Shown here: positions 8,400-18,017 of the stretch, piece after piece
Layout of the letters: each line of letters opens with the position of its first letter
Position numbering within the stretch: the first letter of the stretch is position 1
Source: Pseudomonas sp. MWU15-20650
GTDB taxonomy: Bacteria; Pseudomonadota; Gammaproteobacteria; Pseudomonadales; Pseudomonadaceae
Length of the DNA: 64,000 nt
Assembly: GCF_023242475.1 (NCBI RefSeq)
Contig: NZ_JALJFG010000011.1
Coordinates: forward strand, 79,786 to 143,785
Direction: 5' to 3'
The notes under the pieces: model-generated
The model's database searches: none
What the model saw: only the letters and a program-made list of their open reading frames with translations
What the model was told of the DNA's origin: nothing
Translations under genes and position numbers: made by a program

Positions 8400-10190
8400 A
8401 TGAGTGTTAAAGACAACCCCGCCACCGGCTCGGTGTCCCAGGTATTACGCCCTATACGCGGGCGACTGATTGTCGCTGCGGTACTGGCCGCCGTCGGCAC
8501 TCTATTGACGATGGTGCCCCTGGCCGGTATTGCCCACATCGCTCAACTGGCCCTGGGGCAGGCAGAGACGGCAACCAGCTGGAGCCAGTTGCAAGGGCCG
8601 ATCTGGCGTGTGGTGGGTATCAGCCTGGGGTGCCTGTTCGTTGGCATGACTCTGATCTCGATGGGCGAGATGGTTGCGCACCTGGCCGATAATCAGATTA
8701 CCGGCCACCTGCGCCTGGCCATTACCCGCCGGCTGGCCAAGGTGCCGCTGGGCTGGTTTACCAGCCGTGCATCGGGGGAAGTCAAGCAGGCCATGCAGGA
8801 TGACATCGGTACGTTGCACAGCCTGACGGCGCACTTTTTCACCACCCTCGGCCGTACTCTCGGGGCGGTGTTGGCTGCGGTGGTGTACCTGTTTGCGATG
8901 GATTGGCGCATGGCGATTGTTTCCCTGCTGCCATTCCCACTGTTCTTCCTGTTTTTCACGCGGGCGACCAAGGCCAGCGGCGCAAACATGCAAGCGTTCG
9001 GCGCCGGCATGGCGCGTATCAACAATGCGGTGGTCGAGTTCGTCAACGGGATCCCCGTGGTCAAGGCTTTCGGTGCCGAGGGCAAGGCCCATGGCAGCTA
9101 CCGCAGTGCGGTCGATGCCTTCGCCCTGGCGTTTACCGACTTCACCCGGCCACTGGTCAGTGCCATGGCCAACGCCCATGCCATGATCACGCCGGTTGCG
9201 GTACTCGGCGTGGTCTTGGCCTTCGGTACGTGGCTGGTGAGCCTGGGTTGGATCACCCCGGTAGAGGTACTGCCGTTTGCCTTGGTGGCGCCAGGCATCT
9301 GTGCGCCATTGCTGTTGTTGAGCTACATCACCCACGACCTGAACAACGCGACCGCGGCGGCCCAACGGGTGCAACGGCTGCTGGAAACCCCGGTGCTTGA
9401 AACCCAGGCCGGCGAACCTGCACGGTTGCCCGACAGCGCCGAAATTTGCGTCGAACAAGTGGGCTATAGCTACGACGGCGAGCACCCCGTGCTCCAGGAC
9501 CTGAACTTCACCCTCAAACCCGGCACGGTCACGGCGATCGTCGGCGCGTCCGGCTCCGGCAAGTCGACGTTGGCGCGCCTGCTGCTGCGCTTTTTCGATC
9601 CGACTCACGGGCGCATCACCCTGGGCGGCGTCGACCTGAAGCAGATCGAGAGCGCGCAGCTGTACCGGCGCATCGGTTTCGTGCTGCAGGAGGTCCGCCT
9701 GATCCACGCCAGCCTGCGCGACAACATCGCCTTGGGCCGCCCCTCGGCCAGCCAGCACGACATCGAAGCCGCCGCGCGTATCGCGAACATCCACGACCGC
9801 ATCCTGGCTCTGCCACGCGGCTATGACGCGGTGATCGGTGAGGACGTACAGCTCTCCGGCGGCGAGTTGCAACGCGTGAGTATCGCCCGCGCCGTGTTGC
9901 TCGACCCGCCGGTACTGGTGCTGGACGAAGCCACGGCGGCGGCCGACGCCGAGAACGAGGTGAAGCTGCAGCAAGCCCTGTCGCGGTTCGCCCAGGGTCG
10001 CACCTTGATGGTGATCGCCCATCGGCTCGATACGGTGATGCACGCCGACCAGATCATCCTGATCGACAACGGCACGATCTGCGAACAAGGCACGCACCAC
10101 CAACTGCTCGCGCGCAAAGGCCGCTACGCCAGGCTATGGGCGTTGGGGGGTTATGAACAGGCCAAGGAACAGGCGGTACCGACATGCTGA
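8400..10190 (+). CDS. ABC transporter, fused TMD-NBD, siderophore efflux type (subunit 1)
   Basis: 596 aa with ATG at 8400 and AGGAG 5 nt before. The N-terminal ~320 residues hold the exporter-type membrane domain, and the C-terminal part is an ATPase: Walker A GASGSGKSTLARL, signature LSGGELQRVSIARA, Walker B VLVLDEATAAAD, H-loop VIAHRL. With the next gene it forms a heterodimer of the BarA/BarB, YbtP/YbtQ or IrtA/IrtB kind. In acinetobactin loci this pair exports the siderophore, while YbtPQ carry ferri-siderophore inward, so direction cannot be fixed from sequence. The start of the partner gene overlaps this stop by 7 nt, so translation is probably coupled. Confidence 0.9.
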   Translation: MSVKDNPATGSVSQVLRPIRGRLIVAAVLAAVGTLLTMVPLAGIAHIAQLALGQAETATSWSQLQGPIWRVVGISLGCLFVGMTLISMGEMVAHLADNQITGHLRLAITRRLAKVPLGWFTSRASGEVKQAMQDDIGTLHSLTAHFFTTLGRTLGAVLAAVVYLFAMDWRMAIVSLLPFPLFFLFFTRATKASGANMQAFGAGMARINNAVVEFVNGIPVVKAFGAEGKAHGSYRSAVDAFALAFTDFTRPLVSAMANAHAMITPVAVLGVVLAFGTWLVSLGWITPVEVLPFALVAPGICAPLLLLSYITHDLNNATAAAQRVQRLLETPVLETQAGEPARLPDSAEICVEQVGYSYDGEHPVLQDLNFTLKPGTVTAIVGASGSGKSTLARLLLRFFDPTHGRITLGGVDLKQIESAQLYRRIGFVLQEVRLIHASLRDNIALGRPSASQHDIEAAARIANIHDRILALPRGYDAVIGEDVQLSGGELQRVSIARAVLLDPPVLVLDEATAAADAENEVKLQQALSRFAQGRTLMVIAHRLDTVMHADQIILIDNGTICEQGTHHQLLARKGRYARLWALGGYEQAKEQAVPTC

Positions 10191-11953
10191 AAACCTTTAT
10201 TCAACTGCTGGGCGAAGACGCCCCGGTATTGCGCCGCTACCTGGCGATGACGCTGGTCTACGGCCTGCTCTGTGGGCTGACCATCATCACCTTGGTGCCG
10301 GTTCTCAGCAGCCTGCTGGGTGGCGACACCCACACCGCCGGGCAATGGTTGATCGCCTTGGCGGTCGGCGTGGGGGTGTGTTGGGCACTGCGGCGCACCG
10401 TGGAAAAAGCCGGCATTCGCGTTGGCATTGCGGTGCTCCAGCGTGGTCGCCATCGGCTGGGTGACCACGTGGCGCGTTTGCCCGTGGGTTGGTTCACCGC
10501 ACAAAACACCGCGCGGCTCAGCCATATCGCCACCCAGGGCATGATGGAAATGGCACAGCTTCCCGCGCACGTGTTCACGCCACTGATCACGGGTGTGGTG
10601 ACGCCGTTAGTGATGCTGCTGGCGTTGTTCGCGCTGCATTGGCCAATGGGCCTGGTTGCACTGGCGACGTTGCCGGTGCTGCTTGGGGTCTTTGTGTTGA
10701 CCGCGCGCCTGGGGCAGCGGGCAGACCAGGACTTCCAACACAACGCGGCCCTCACCAGCCAGCGCATGGTCGAGTTCGCCCAGGCGCAATCGGTGCTGCG
10801 TGCCTTCAACGGCGAGGCGGGCGGTACGCAGTTCCTGGAGCAGGCCATCGGTCGCCAGCAGCAGGCGGCCAAGCGCTTGATTCACGTCTCGGCGATGTCG
10901 GTGGTGTTCAACGCCTGGGCCGTGCAGGTTGGTTTCGCGGCCCTGCTCGTGGCTGCCACGCTGTGGTTGGGTGAGCTGTTGGGTGCAAGCCTGGCGCCGG
11001 GTTCGGTGATCGCGGTGATGGTTGCGCTGCTGCTGGTCACCCGCTTTATCGACCCGCTGCTGGAAGTGGCGGGTTACAGCGAAGTGCTGCGTGGTGCGCG
11101 CAGCCAATTGGGCGCTGTGCGGGAGATCTTTGCAGTCCGGCCTCTGCCCGAACCCCAAGCGCCTCAGGCGCCCGTGGGTGGCTGCGTCGAACTGCGCAAC
11201 GTCAGCTTTCGCTATGCCGAGGGCCAGGCGGATGTGTTGCGTGATGTCAGCCTGCGTATCGAGCCCGGCAGCATGACTGCCCTGGTCGGGGCTTCCGGTT
11301 CGGGCAAGACCACGCTGGTGCGGTTGATCGCGCGGTTCTTCGATGTCACCCAAGGCAGTGTGATCGTCGGTGGGGTGGACGTACGGCAAATGTCCGGCGA
11401 GCAACTGGCGGGCCAGATCAGCCAGATCTTCCAGGATGCCTACCTGTTCCAGGGCAGCATCGCCGACAATATTCGCATCGGTAAACCGTCTGCCAGCGAC
11501 GCCCAAGTGATGGAAGCGGCGCGACAAGCCGGCGTGGCGGAGATCATCGAGCGCCTGCCCCAAGGCTTGGACACGCCGGTGGGCGAGGGTGGGGCGCGCT
11601 TGTCCGGCGGCGAGCGGCAGCGAATCTCCATCGCCCGTGCGTTGATCAAGGATGCGTCGATCCTGTTGGTCGATGAGGCTACCGCCGCGCTCGATGCCGA
11701 GAACCAGGCGGCCATCGCCGAGGCGCTGGCGCGTTTGCGCGGCACGCGTACCTTGATCGTCATCGCACACCAACTCTCGACCGTGGCCATGGCCGACCAG
11801 ATTCTGGTGCTCGATAACGGCCAGGTCAGCGAGCAGGGCTCCCACGCGCAATTGAGCGCCAAGCCTGGGCTCTACGCGCACTTTCTGGCCCAGCGCCGGG
11901 CGGCGAAGGGCTGGCGGATTGCCGGGGCGCTTGGCGGTGAGGACGCTTCTTGA
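10184..11953 (+). CDS. ABC transporter, fused TMD-NBD, siderophore efflux type (subunit 2)
   Basis: 589-aa partner of the preceding half-transporter, starting inside its stop region (ATGCTGA). An N-terminal membrane domain is followed by an ATPase with Walker A GASGSGKTTLVRL, Q-loop IFQDAYLFQGS, signature LSGGERQRISIARA, Walker B ILLVDEATAALD and the H-loop region VIAHQLSTV. All key residues are present in both subunits, so two competent ATP sites are expected. Probable role: moving the apo- or ferri-siderophore across the inner membrane. Its last codons overlap the TTG start of the next permease (TTGA). Confidence 0.9.
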   Translation: MLKTFIQLLGEDAPVLRRYLAMTLVYGLLCGLTIITLVPVLSSLLGGDTHTAGQWLIALAVGVGVCWALRRTVEKAGIRVGIAVLQRGRHRLGDHVARLPVGWFTAQNTARLSHIATQGMMEMAQLPAHVFTPLITGVVTPLVMLLALFALHWPMGLVALATLPVLLGVFVLTARLGQRADQDFQHNAALTSQRMVEFAQAQSVLRAFNGEAGGTQFLEQAIGRQQQAAKRLIHVSAMSVVFNAWAVQVGFAALLVAATLWLGELLGASLAPGSVIAVMVALLLVTRFIDPLLEVAGYSEVLRGARSQLGAVREIFAVRPLPEPQAPQAPVGGCVELRNVSFRYAEGQADVLRDVSLRIEPGSMTALVGASGSGKTTLVRLIARFFDVTQGSVIVGGVDVRQMSGEQLAGQISQIFQDAYLFQGSIADNIRIGKPSASDAQVMEAARQAGVAEIIERLPQGLDTPVGEGGARLSGGERQRISIARALIKDASILLVDEATAALDAENQAAIAEALARLRGTRTLIVIAHQLSTVAMADQILVLDNGQVSEQGSHAQLSAKPGLYAHFLAQRRAAKGWRIAGALGGEDAS

Positions 11954-12894
11954 GTCGTGCAGCCTTACTGATCCTGTTTGGCGTGCTGTGCTGCCTGTCG
12001 TTGATGGTGGGGGTCAAACAGGTCTCGTGGGCTGAGCTTTTCAGCTTTTCCGACGATGCCTGGCTGACACTCACGGCCAGCCGGCTGCCGCGCCTCGCCG
12101 CGTTGATTCTCACCGGGGTCGGGCTGGCCGTGTGCGGCGTGATCCTGCAGCAGATCGTGCGTAACCGGTTCGTCGAGCCTGGCACATCCGGTGGGCTGGA
12201 TGCCGCCAAGCTGGGCATTCTGATCTCTCTCACGGTGGCTCCGGCGGCTGGCGCGGCCGGGCGGATGCTGTTCGCCTTGGTGTTCTGTTTCGCCGCGAGC
12301 CTGATCTATGTCGCGATCATCCGGCGCATCCAGTTCAAGAACACGGTGATGGTGCCGGTCATCGGCCTGATGTACGGCAGCGTCTTGAGCGCCATCGCCG
12401 AGTTCTACGCGTACCGTCACAACATTCTGCAGAGCATGCAAGGCTGGATGCTGGGCGACTTCTCGAAGATCGTGCAGGGCAACTACGAGATCATCTACCT
12501 GATCCTGCCCATCGTCGTGCTCACCTACCTGTATGCGCACCGGTTTACCGTGCTGGGCATGGGCGAGGGCATGGCCACCAGCCTGGGCCTGAATTACGCC
12601 GCCAATGCGGCCCTGGGCCTGATGCTCGTGGCGGTGACCGTCTCGGCCACGGTGATTACCGTGGGCGCGATCCCCTTTGTCGGGCTGGTGATTCCCAACC
12701 TGGTGGCCCTGCATTACGGCGAAAACCTGGAACGCACATTGCCCATCGTCGCCCTGTGCGGCGCGTCGTTGCTGTTGGCCTGTGACATCCTCGGCCGCCT
12801 GTTGATCTACCCCTTTGAAGTGCCCATCGGCCTGACCGCCGGCTGTGTCGGCGGCGTCGTGTTCCTGGTGCTGCTGATCAGGAAATACACATGA
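11950..12894 (+). CDS. FecCD-type iron-siderophore permease, BauD/FatD-like
   Basis: 314 aa, strongly hydrophobic along its whole length, with the FecCD pattern: AVCGVILQQIVRNRFVEPG near residue 60 and VGAIPFVGLVIPNLVALHYG near 240, the cytoplasmic loop that contacts the ATPase. It starts with TTG in a TTGA overlap with the exporter gene and ends in an ATGA overlap with the second permease. It is one half of the inner-membrane channel that takes up ferri-siderophore delivered by the lipoprotein at 14617. Gene order matches bauD in acinetobactin and fatD in anguibactin uptake operons. Confidence 0.92.
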   Translation: MSRAALLILFGVLCCLSLMVGVKQVSWAELFSFSDDAWLTLTASRLPRLAALILTGVGLAVCGVILQQIVRNRFVEPGTSGGLDAAKLGILISLTVAPAAGAAGRMLFALVFCFAASLIYVAIIRRIQFKNTVMVPVIGLMYGSVLSAIAEFYAYRHNILQSMQGWMLGDFSKIVQGNYEIIYLILPIVVLTYLYAHRFTVLGMGEGMATSLGLNYAANAALGLMLVAVTVSATVITVGAIPFVGLVIPNLVALHYGENLERTLPIVALCGASLLLACDILGRLLIYPFEVPIGLTAGCVGGVVFLVLLIRKYT

Positions 12895-13841
12895 AGCGTA
12901 TGGCAACCCGTTACGGCCCCTGGCTGCTGGTCCTGATACTGGCGCTCGCCTTCCTGTTGCTGGGCTCGGGCCTGGACTTCAGCTATGTGATCCCCAAGCG
13001 CTTCACCCGGCTGGCGGCGATGTGCATTGCCGGTGTATGCATTGCGTATTCATCGGTGATTTTCCAGACCATTGCCGGCAACCGCATACTGACGCCGGCC
13101 ATCATGGGCTATGAAGCCATTTACCTGTTGTTCCAGGCGCTGCTGATCCTGGTGCTGGGCACTCACAGCCTGGTGCTGCTGGGGCGCGACGGTAATGTCT
13201 TGTTGTCGGTGCTGTTGATGCTCGGGTATTCCTGGCTGGTGCACCGCTGGCTGTTCCGCGACGGCAGCCACAACGTGTATTTGCTGCTGTTGCTGGGGTT
13301 GGTGCTGAGCATGGTAATGGGCACCTTTACCCAATTTATCCAGCTGAAGATCAGCCCGGGCGAGTTCTCGATTTTCCAGGGCTTCAACTATGCCTCCTTC
13401 AACAAGGCCCAACCTGGGCAAGTGATCTATTCGGGTGTGCTGGTGGCGGCGGTGTGTTTCATCGCCCAGCGCACCTTGCCGGTACTCGATGTGTTGTCGT
13501 TGGGGCGTGACCAGGCCATTTCCCTGGGGGTCGATTACCCGCGCAGCGTGCGCCTGCAACTGGCACTCATCGCCGTGCTCGTGGCGGTGTCTACCAGCCT
13601 GGTGGGGCCGACAGCGTTCATGGGGGTGTTCGTGGCGAACATCGCTTATGCGCTGGCTCGAACCACACGCCATCAGGTCACGTTACCGCTTGGCTGCGCC
13701 ATCGCCATCGGCATTTTCATCATCGCCCAGTACCTGGTCGAGCAACTGTTCAACTACAACACCTCCGTCAGCATCCTCATCAACCTGGTGTGTGGTGGGT
13801 ATTTCCTCGCGCTGATGATCCGAACCCGAGGCACTCCATGA
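12891..13841 (+). CDS. FecCD-type iron-siderophore permease, BauC/FatC-like
   Basis: 316 aa, polytopic membrane protein and second half of the import channel. AAMCIAGVCIAYSSVIFQTI (residues 43-62) and LVGPTAFMGVFVANIAYAL (near 240) are the conserved FecCD segments; the second is the ATPase-coupling loop. The start codon overlaps the stop of the first permease (ATGA) and its own stop overlaps the ATPase start, so the genes are translationally coupled. Confidence 0.92.
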   Translation: MKRMATRYGPWLLVLILALAFLLLGSGLDFSYVIPKRFTRLAAMCIAGVCIAYSSVIFQTIAGNRILTPAIMGYEAIYLLFQALLILVLGTHSLVLLGRDGNVLLSVLLMLGYSWLVHRWLFRDGSHNVYLLLLLGLVLSMVMGTFTQFIQLKISPGEFSIFQGFNYASFNKAQPGQVIYSGVLVAAVCFIAQRTLPVLDVLSLGRDQAISLGVDYPRSVRLQLALIAVLVAVSTSLVGPTAFMGVFVANIAYALARTTRHQVTLPLGCAIAIGIFIIAQYLVEQLFNYNTSVSILINLVCGGYFLALMIRTRGTP

Positions 13842-14620
13842 TCTCCCTGCATCACGTTTACAAAGCCTATGGTGCCAAGCCGGTACTCAGTGACGTCAGC
13901 GTGCAGTTCCCTCCGGGCCAGGTGACGTCGCTGATCGGCCCCAATGGCGCGGGCAAATCCACGCTGCTGATGTTGATCGCGCGCCTGCTGACGCCCACGC
14001 GGGGCGAGGTGTTGATCGGCGGGCGGCGCATCTCGGACGTGCCCGTGCGCGACTATGCCCAGCGCGTCGCCACCTTGCGCCAGTCGCCGGATTTCAACCT
14101 GCGCCTCACCGTTGAAGAGCTGGTTGCCTTCGGGCGATTCCCCTACAGCCGTGGAGCGTTGACTGCCCATGATCGCCAAGTGATCGACGAGGCCATCGAA
14201 TTCTTGTCGTTGCAGCCTCTGCGCCTTTGCTACATCGACGAGCTCAGCGGCGGGCAGCGACAGATGGCGTTTCTAGCGATGACCATCGCCCAGCAAACGG
14301 ACTACCTGCTGCTGGATGAACCGCTCAACAACCTGGACATGAAGCACGGCGTGCAAATCATGCGCGCCCTGCGCCGTTTGTGTGATGAACAAGGCCGCAC
14401 GGTGATCCTGGTGGTGCATGACATCAACTTCGCCGCCAATTATTCCGACCACATCGTGGCCATGAAAGGCGGCACCGTCCACCGCCACGGCCCCGTGGAG
14501 CAGGTGGTGACCGAGGCCAACCTGCGCGAGCTGTTTGACCTGGATTTCGAAATCCTGCAGAGCGAACAAGGGTTCGTCTGCAACTACTTCAACCCATCAC
14601 CGTCAAGGGAACTGATATGA
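13838..14620 (+). CDS. Ferri-siderophore ABC importer ATPase, BauE-like
   Basis: 260 aa from the ATG at 13838, which overlaps the permease stop; upstream in-frame starts would lie inside that permease. FepC/FhuC family: Walker [15 protein letters not shown], signature LSGGQRQMAF, Walker B YLLLDEPLNNLDM, H-loop VVHDINFAANYSDH. It powers uptake through the two preceding permeases. Its last codons overlap the start of the lipoprotein gene (ATGA). Confidence 0.94.
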   Translation: MISLHHVYKAYGAKPVLSDVSVQFPPGQVTSLIGPNGAGKSTLLMLIARLLTPTRGEVLIGGRRISDVPVRDYAQRVATLRQSPDFNLRLTVEELVAFGRFPYSRGALTAHDRQVIDEAIEFLSLQPLRLCYIDELSGGQRQMAFLAMTIAQQTDYLLLDEPLNNLDMKHGVQIMRALRRLCDEQGRTVILVVHDINFAANYSDHIVAMKGGTVHRHGPVEQVVTEANLRELFDLDFEILQSEQGFVCNYFNPSPSRELI

Positions 14621-15600
14621 GCACTGTTCACCCCCACAGAATCTGCGCGCTGCTGCTGGCAATGGCCGTCGCGGCGGGTTTGCAAGGTTGCGACAAGCCG
14701 ACCGCAGAGGCCAAGGTGCCGGCGGCCGCCCAGGCACACTACGAGCCGATCACCATCGAGCACCCGCTGGGGACCACCGTGGTGTCCAAGTTGCCTGAGC
14801 GCGTGGTGGCCTTTGACATGAGCGAACTCGATACCCTTGATCAATTGGGCGCGCCCGTGGTGGGTATCGCCAAGGACTACGTCGCCAGCTTCCTCACCCG
14901 TTACCGTGACGATGCGAATGTCGCGGACGTGGGCGCCACCATCCAGCCCAACCTGGAGCGGTTGCATGCGCTCAAGCCCGACCTGATCCTGATCTCCCCA
15001 CTCCAGGCCCAAAGCTACCAGGCCCTCAGTGAGATCGCCCCAACCGTGTATGACGATGTGGACTTGACCAACAAGACCGGCAACCTCATCGAGACGGCCA
15101 AGGCCCACTTGACCCTGCTGGGGCGCATTCTCGACAAACCCGAGCTGGCGCGTCAGAAGGTCGCGGAAATGGACGCCAAGGTCGAACAGACTCGCCGCGT
15201 CACGGACGGGCGTCCGGAGAAAGCGCTGATCGTGTTGCATAACAATGGTGCCTTCACCTCCTACGGCGTGAAGTCGCGCTACGGTTTTGTCTTCGACACC
15301 CTGGGCGTGAAACCGGCCAGCACCGATATCGAAGCCGGTTTGCATGGCCAGCCGATTTCCAATGAATTCATCCAGCAAGCCGACCCCGACATTCTCTACG
15401 TCATCGACCGTACGGCGGTGATGGAGCATCGCCCGGCGCTGGACATCCAGAGCCTGGACAACCCGCTGCTGCGCAAGACCAAAGCCTGGAACAACGGGCG
15501 TGTAATCTTCGTCGATGCCCAGACCTGGTACCTGTGCACCGCCAGCGTGACCTGCCTCAACCGCATGGCTGACGAAGTGGTCCAGGGCTACAAGGGCTGA
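14617..15600 (+). CDS. Periplasmic ferri-siderophore-binding lipoprotein, BauB/FatB-like
   Basis: 327 aa. A signal peptide ends in the lipobox LQGC (Cys about 26), so it should be anchored to the outer face of the inner membrane. The rest is a class III (FepB/FhuD-like) binding protein with ERVVAFDMSELDTLDQLGAP and LKPDLILISPL. It receives the ferri-siderophore from the receptor at 15750 and passes it to the permeases. It is the last gene of the overlapping run that begins at 8400 and is followed by a hairpin terminator, which separates it from the receptor gene. Confidence 0.93.
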   Translation: MSTVHPHRICALLLAMAVAAGLQGCDKPTAEAKVPAAAQAHYEPITIEHPLGTTVVSKLPERVVAFDMSELDTLDQLGAPVVGIAKDYVASFLTRYRDDANVADVGATIQPNLERLHALKPDLILISPLQAQSYQALSEIAPTVYDDVDLTNKTGNLIETAKAHLTLLGRILDKPELARQKVAEMDAKVEQTRRVTDGRPEKALIVLHNNGAFTSYGVKSRYGFVFDTLGVKPASTDIEAGLHGQPISNEFIQQADPDILYVIDRTAVMEHRPALDIQSLDNPLLRKTKAWNNGRVIFVDAQTWYLCTASVTCLNRMADEVVQGYKG

Positions 15601-15625
15601 TTCAACGCGCGTGTTCGTTGCCTTC

Positions 15626-15657
15626 AAGGCCGTTGCCGTTCAGGTTTCGGCCTTTTT
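15626..15657 (+). terminator. Intrinsic terminator after the uptake operon
   Basis: AAGGCCG (15626-15632) pairs with CGGCCTT (15648-15654) across a 15-nt loop and runs into TTTTT. It lies 26 nt after the lipoprotein stop. The receptor gene therefore has either its own promoter or read-through transcription. Confidence 0.72.
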
Positions 15658-15676
15658 AGGAATATTTATCATTTAG
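15658..15676. promoter_or_regulatory. Fur-box-like sequence before the receptor gene
   Basis: A 19-mer with ATCATT in the right place matches the Fur consensus at about 10 of 19 positions. It sits directly after the terminator and 74 nt before the receptor start, fitting a separate iron-controlled promoter for the receptor. Assignment by eye only. Confidence 0.45.
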
Positions 15677-15749
15677 ATTGAGGGTTTGTGGTTCTGGTAC
15701 GGAAACCTAATGAATGCACTTCACTACTTCGCATCGAAAGGAATCCAGT

Positions 15750-18017
15750 ATGTCGGAACACGGCCGCCCAACTCGCGCCAACCCTGATGTATCGCCCGCA
15801 TCACAGCGTACTTTTCCATTCACCTTGAACCGCACGTTTTCTGCCGTGCAGATGGCACTGCTGCTGGGGTTGAGCGGGGCGGTGTGCGCGGCCCCTGAGA
15901 CCGAGCCGTCACAGCAGCCGCGGGCAGAGGCTGGCAAAGACAGCCTGGTGCTGTCCGAAACCACGATTGAGGGCCAAATGCTCACCGCCGATGACTTGCC
16001 GCCGGCCTATGCCGGCGGGCAGGTTGCCACGGGGAGCCGGGTCGGGCTGCTGGGCAACAAGGACTTCATGGAGACGCCGTTCAACGCCATCAGCTACACC
16101 GATGAGTTTGTGCGTAACCACCAGGCCAAGGACATTGGCTCGGTGATTGGCGCCACCGATCCCTCGGTCAACGTGCCTTCCAAGCGCGCTATCCTCGAAA
16201 CCTTCTTTGTTCGGGGCTTCAATACCGGCGCCAACGACATCACCTACAACGGCCTGGTCGGCATGGCGCCGAACCTGCGGGGCGCGACCGAACTGGCCGA
16301 ACGCATCGAAGTGCTCAAGGGCCCCTCCGCGCTGCTCAACGGCATGCCGCCCGATGGCAGTGTCGCCGGCAGCATTAACATGGTGCCCAAGCGCGCCGCT
16401 GATGAGCCCCTGACACGGCTGACCACCAGCTACGAGTCCAACGGGTTATACGGTGCCCACGCTGACGTGGGGCGACGTTTCGGTGAACAGAACCAGTTTG
16501 GTATTCGCTATAACGGCGTCTATCGCAATGGCGACACCAATGTGGACGACCAGAAACAAAAGATGCAGCTCAACGCCTTGGGCCTGGATTGGCGTACCGA
16601 GCGTGTGCGCCTGTCGTTGGACGCCTACAAACAGCGCGAACGCCTGGATGGCGTCAACTATTTCGGTATTGCCTCGATCTCCCCAACGGTCAATAAAGTG
16701 CCCAGCCCGAAGAAAGGCACTAACTCCCTGGCCCCGGACTGGGCCTACACCATCAACGACACCGAAACGGTGCTGGTCCGTGGCGAGGTCGACTTGAATG
16801 AATCGCTGACCGCCTTTGCAGCCTATGGGCAGCGCGACGGCGGGCGTAATGCGCTGATGACCCGCGACACGCTGATCAACAACGCCGGCGACATCAACGT
16901 CCTGGCCTATCGTTCGGACGGGCAGGGCACCCAGAAATCCGGCGAGGCAGGTCTCAAGGGCGTCTTCGACACCGGCCCGGTCGGCCACGCCTGGTCGTTG
17001 GCGGCGACTCAATACAAGTCGCAGATGCGTTACAAGGATCTGCAAATCCCCAATTATGTGGTCACCAACTACGACAACCTCGACTTCGGCCCAACGCCGG
17101 ACTTGAGCAAGTACGGTGCGGTCACTTCGCGCAGTGAAGCCAAGCTCAAGAGTTTTGCGTTTCTCGACACCTTGTCGTTCCTCGAGGGGCGTGTGCAGTG
17201 GACCGTGGGCTGGCGTAACCAGACCGTTGAAAGCGCTTCCCTGACACCGGCTCGTGTCAAGACCTCCCGTTACAGCGATAGCCGTGTTTCGCCGGCCACC
17301 GCATTGCTGGTCAAGGTGACCGACGATGTCTCGGTCTATGCGAACTACATCGAAGGCCTGTCCCAGGGCAGCACAGCACCCACCACCGCGAATAACTCGG
17401 GTGAAATCCTGGCGCCCTATCAGACCAAGCAGTATGAGGTGGGAGCCAAGTTTGACCTGGGCAGCTTCGCCACTACATTGGCGTTGTTCCAGATCGAAAA
17501 ACCCAGTGCCTACACCGACCCGACCACCAACATTTATGGCCTGAACGGCGAACAGCGTAACCGTGGCCTGGAGTGGAATTTCTTCGGCGAGGCTCAACCG
17601 GGTCTGCGTTTGATGGGCGGCGCGTCGTACACCAAGGCAGAGCTGACCAAGGCACTGGTCAAACGCAACGAGGGCAACCAAGTGACTGGCGTACCGAAGA
17701 TCATCGCCAAGCTGGGGGCCGAGTATGACCTGCAGGCCGTGCCTGGGTTGACCCTGACCGCCGGCACCCAGTACATCGGTAGCCGTTACGTCACGGACGA
17801 CCATCGCATGGAGTTACCGTCGTACACGGTCTTTGACGTCGGTGGTCGCTACACCACCAAGGTCATGTCCAAGCCGGTCACCTTGCGTGCGAACGTGGAG
17901 AACGTGGCTAACCGCGCGTACTGGATCGGTTCCTACAACGGCGGCGATGGCAGCGGCCTGTCCGGTGGCCTGGGCACGCCGCGCACGCTGCAACTGTCGG
18001 CATCGGTGGATTTCTAA
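15750..18017 (+). CDS. TonB-dependent ferri-siderophore receptor, BauA/FatA-like
   Basis: 755 aa from the ATG at 15750, preceded by AAGGA; an in-frame ATG at 15714 would add 12 residues. A long signal peptide ends near AVCAAPE. The plug domain starts around residue 90 (TPFNAISYTDEFVRNHQAKD) and contains FVRGF and IEVLKGPSALLNGMPPDG. The rest is a 22-strand beta-barrel ending in the C-terminal Phe of an outer-membrane protein (LSASVDF). No N-terminal STN signalling domain is present, so it does not signal to an anti-sigma factor. It is placed to import the ferric form of the siderophore made by the NRPS genes upstream. Its stop overlaps the convergent LysR stop by 4 bp. Confidence 0.95.
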   Translation: MSEHGRPTRANPDVSPASQRTFPFTLNRTFSAVQMALLLGLSGAVCAAPETEPSQQPRAEAGKDSLVLSETTIEGQMLTADDLPPAYAGGQVATGSRVGLLGNKDFMETPFNAISYTDEFVRNHQAKDIGSVIGATDPSVNVPSKRAILETFFVRGFNTGANDITYNGLVGMAPNLRGATELAERIEVLKGPSALLNGMPPDGSVAGSINMVPKRAADEPLTRLTTSYESNGLYGAHADVGRRFGEQNQFGIRYNGVYRNGDTNVDDQKQKMQLNALGLDWRTERVRLSLDAYKQRERLDGVNYFGIASISPTVNKVPSPKKGTNSLAPDWAYTINDTETVLVRGEVDLNESLTAFAAYGQRDGGRNALMTRDTLINNAGDINVLAYRSDGQGTQKSGEAGLKGVFDTGPVGHAWSLAATQYKSQMRYKDLQIPNYVVTNYDNLDFGPTPDLSKYGAVTSRSEAKLKSFAFLDTLSFLEGRVQWTVGWRNQTVESASLTPARVKTSRYSDSRVSPATALLVKVTDDVSVYANYIEGLSQGSTAPTTANNSGEILAPYQTKQYEVGAKFDLGSFATTLALFQIEKPSAYTDPTTNIYGLNGEQRNRGLEWNFFGEAQPGLRLMGGASYTKAELTKALVKRNEGNQVTGVPKIIAKLGAEYDLQAVPGLTLTAGTQYIGSRYVTDDHRMELPSYTVFDVGGRYTTKVMSKPVTLRANVENVANRAYWIGSYNGGDGSGLSGGLGTPRTLQLSASVDF

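Noticed and set aside
8502..10103. A 533-aa minus-strand frame opposite the first exporter gene.
   Set aside because: Low-complexity, His/Gln/Arg-rich sequence typical of antisense frames; the plus strand encodes a complete ABC transporter.
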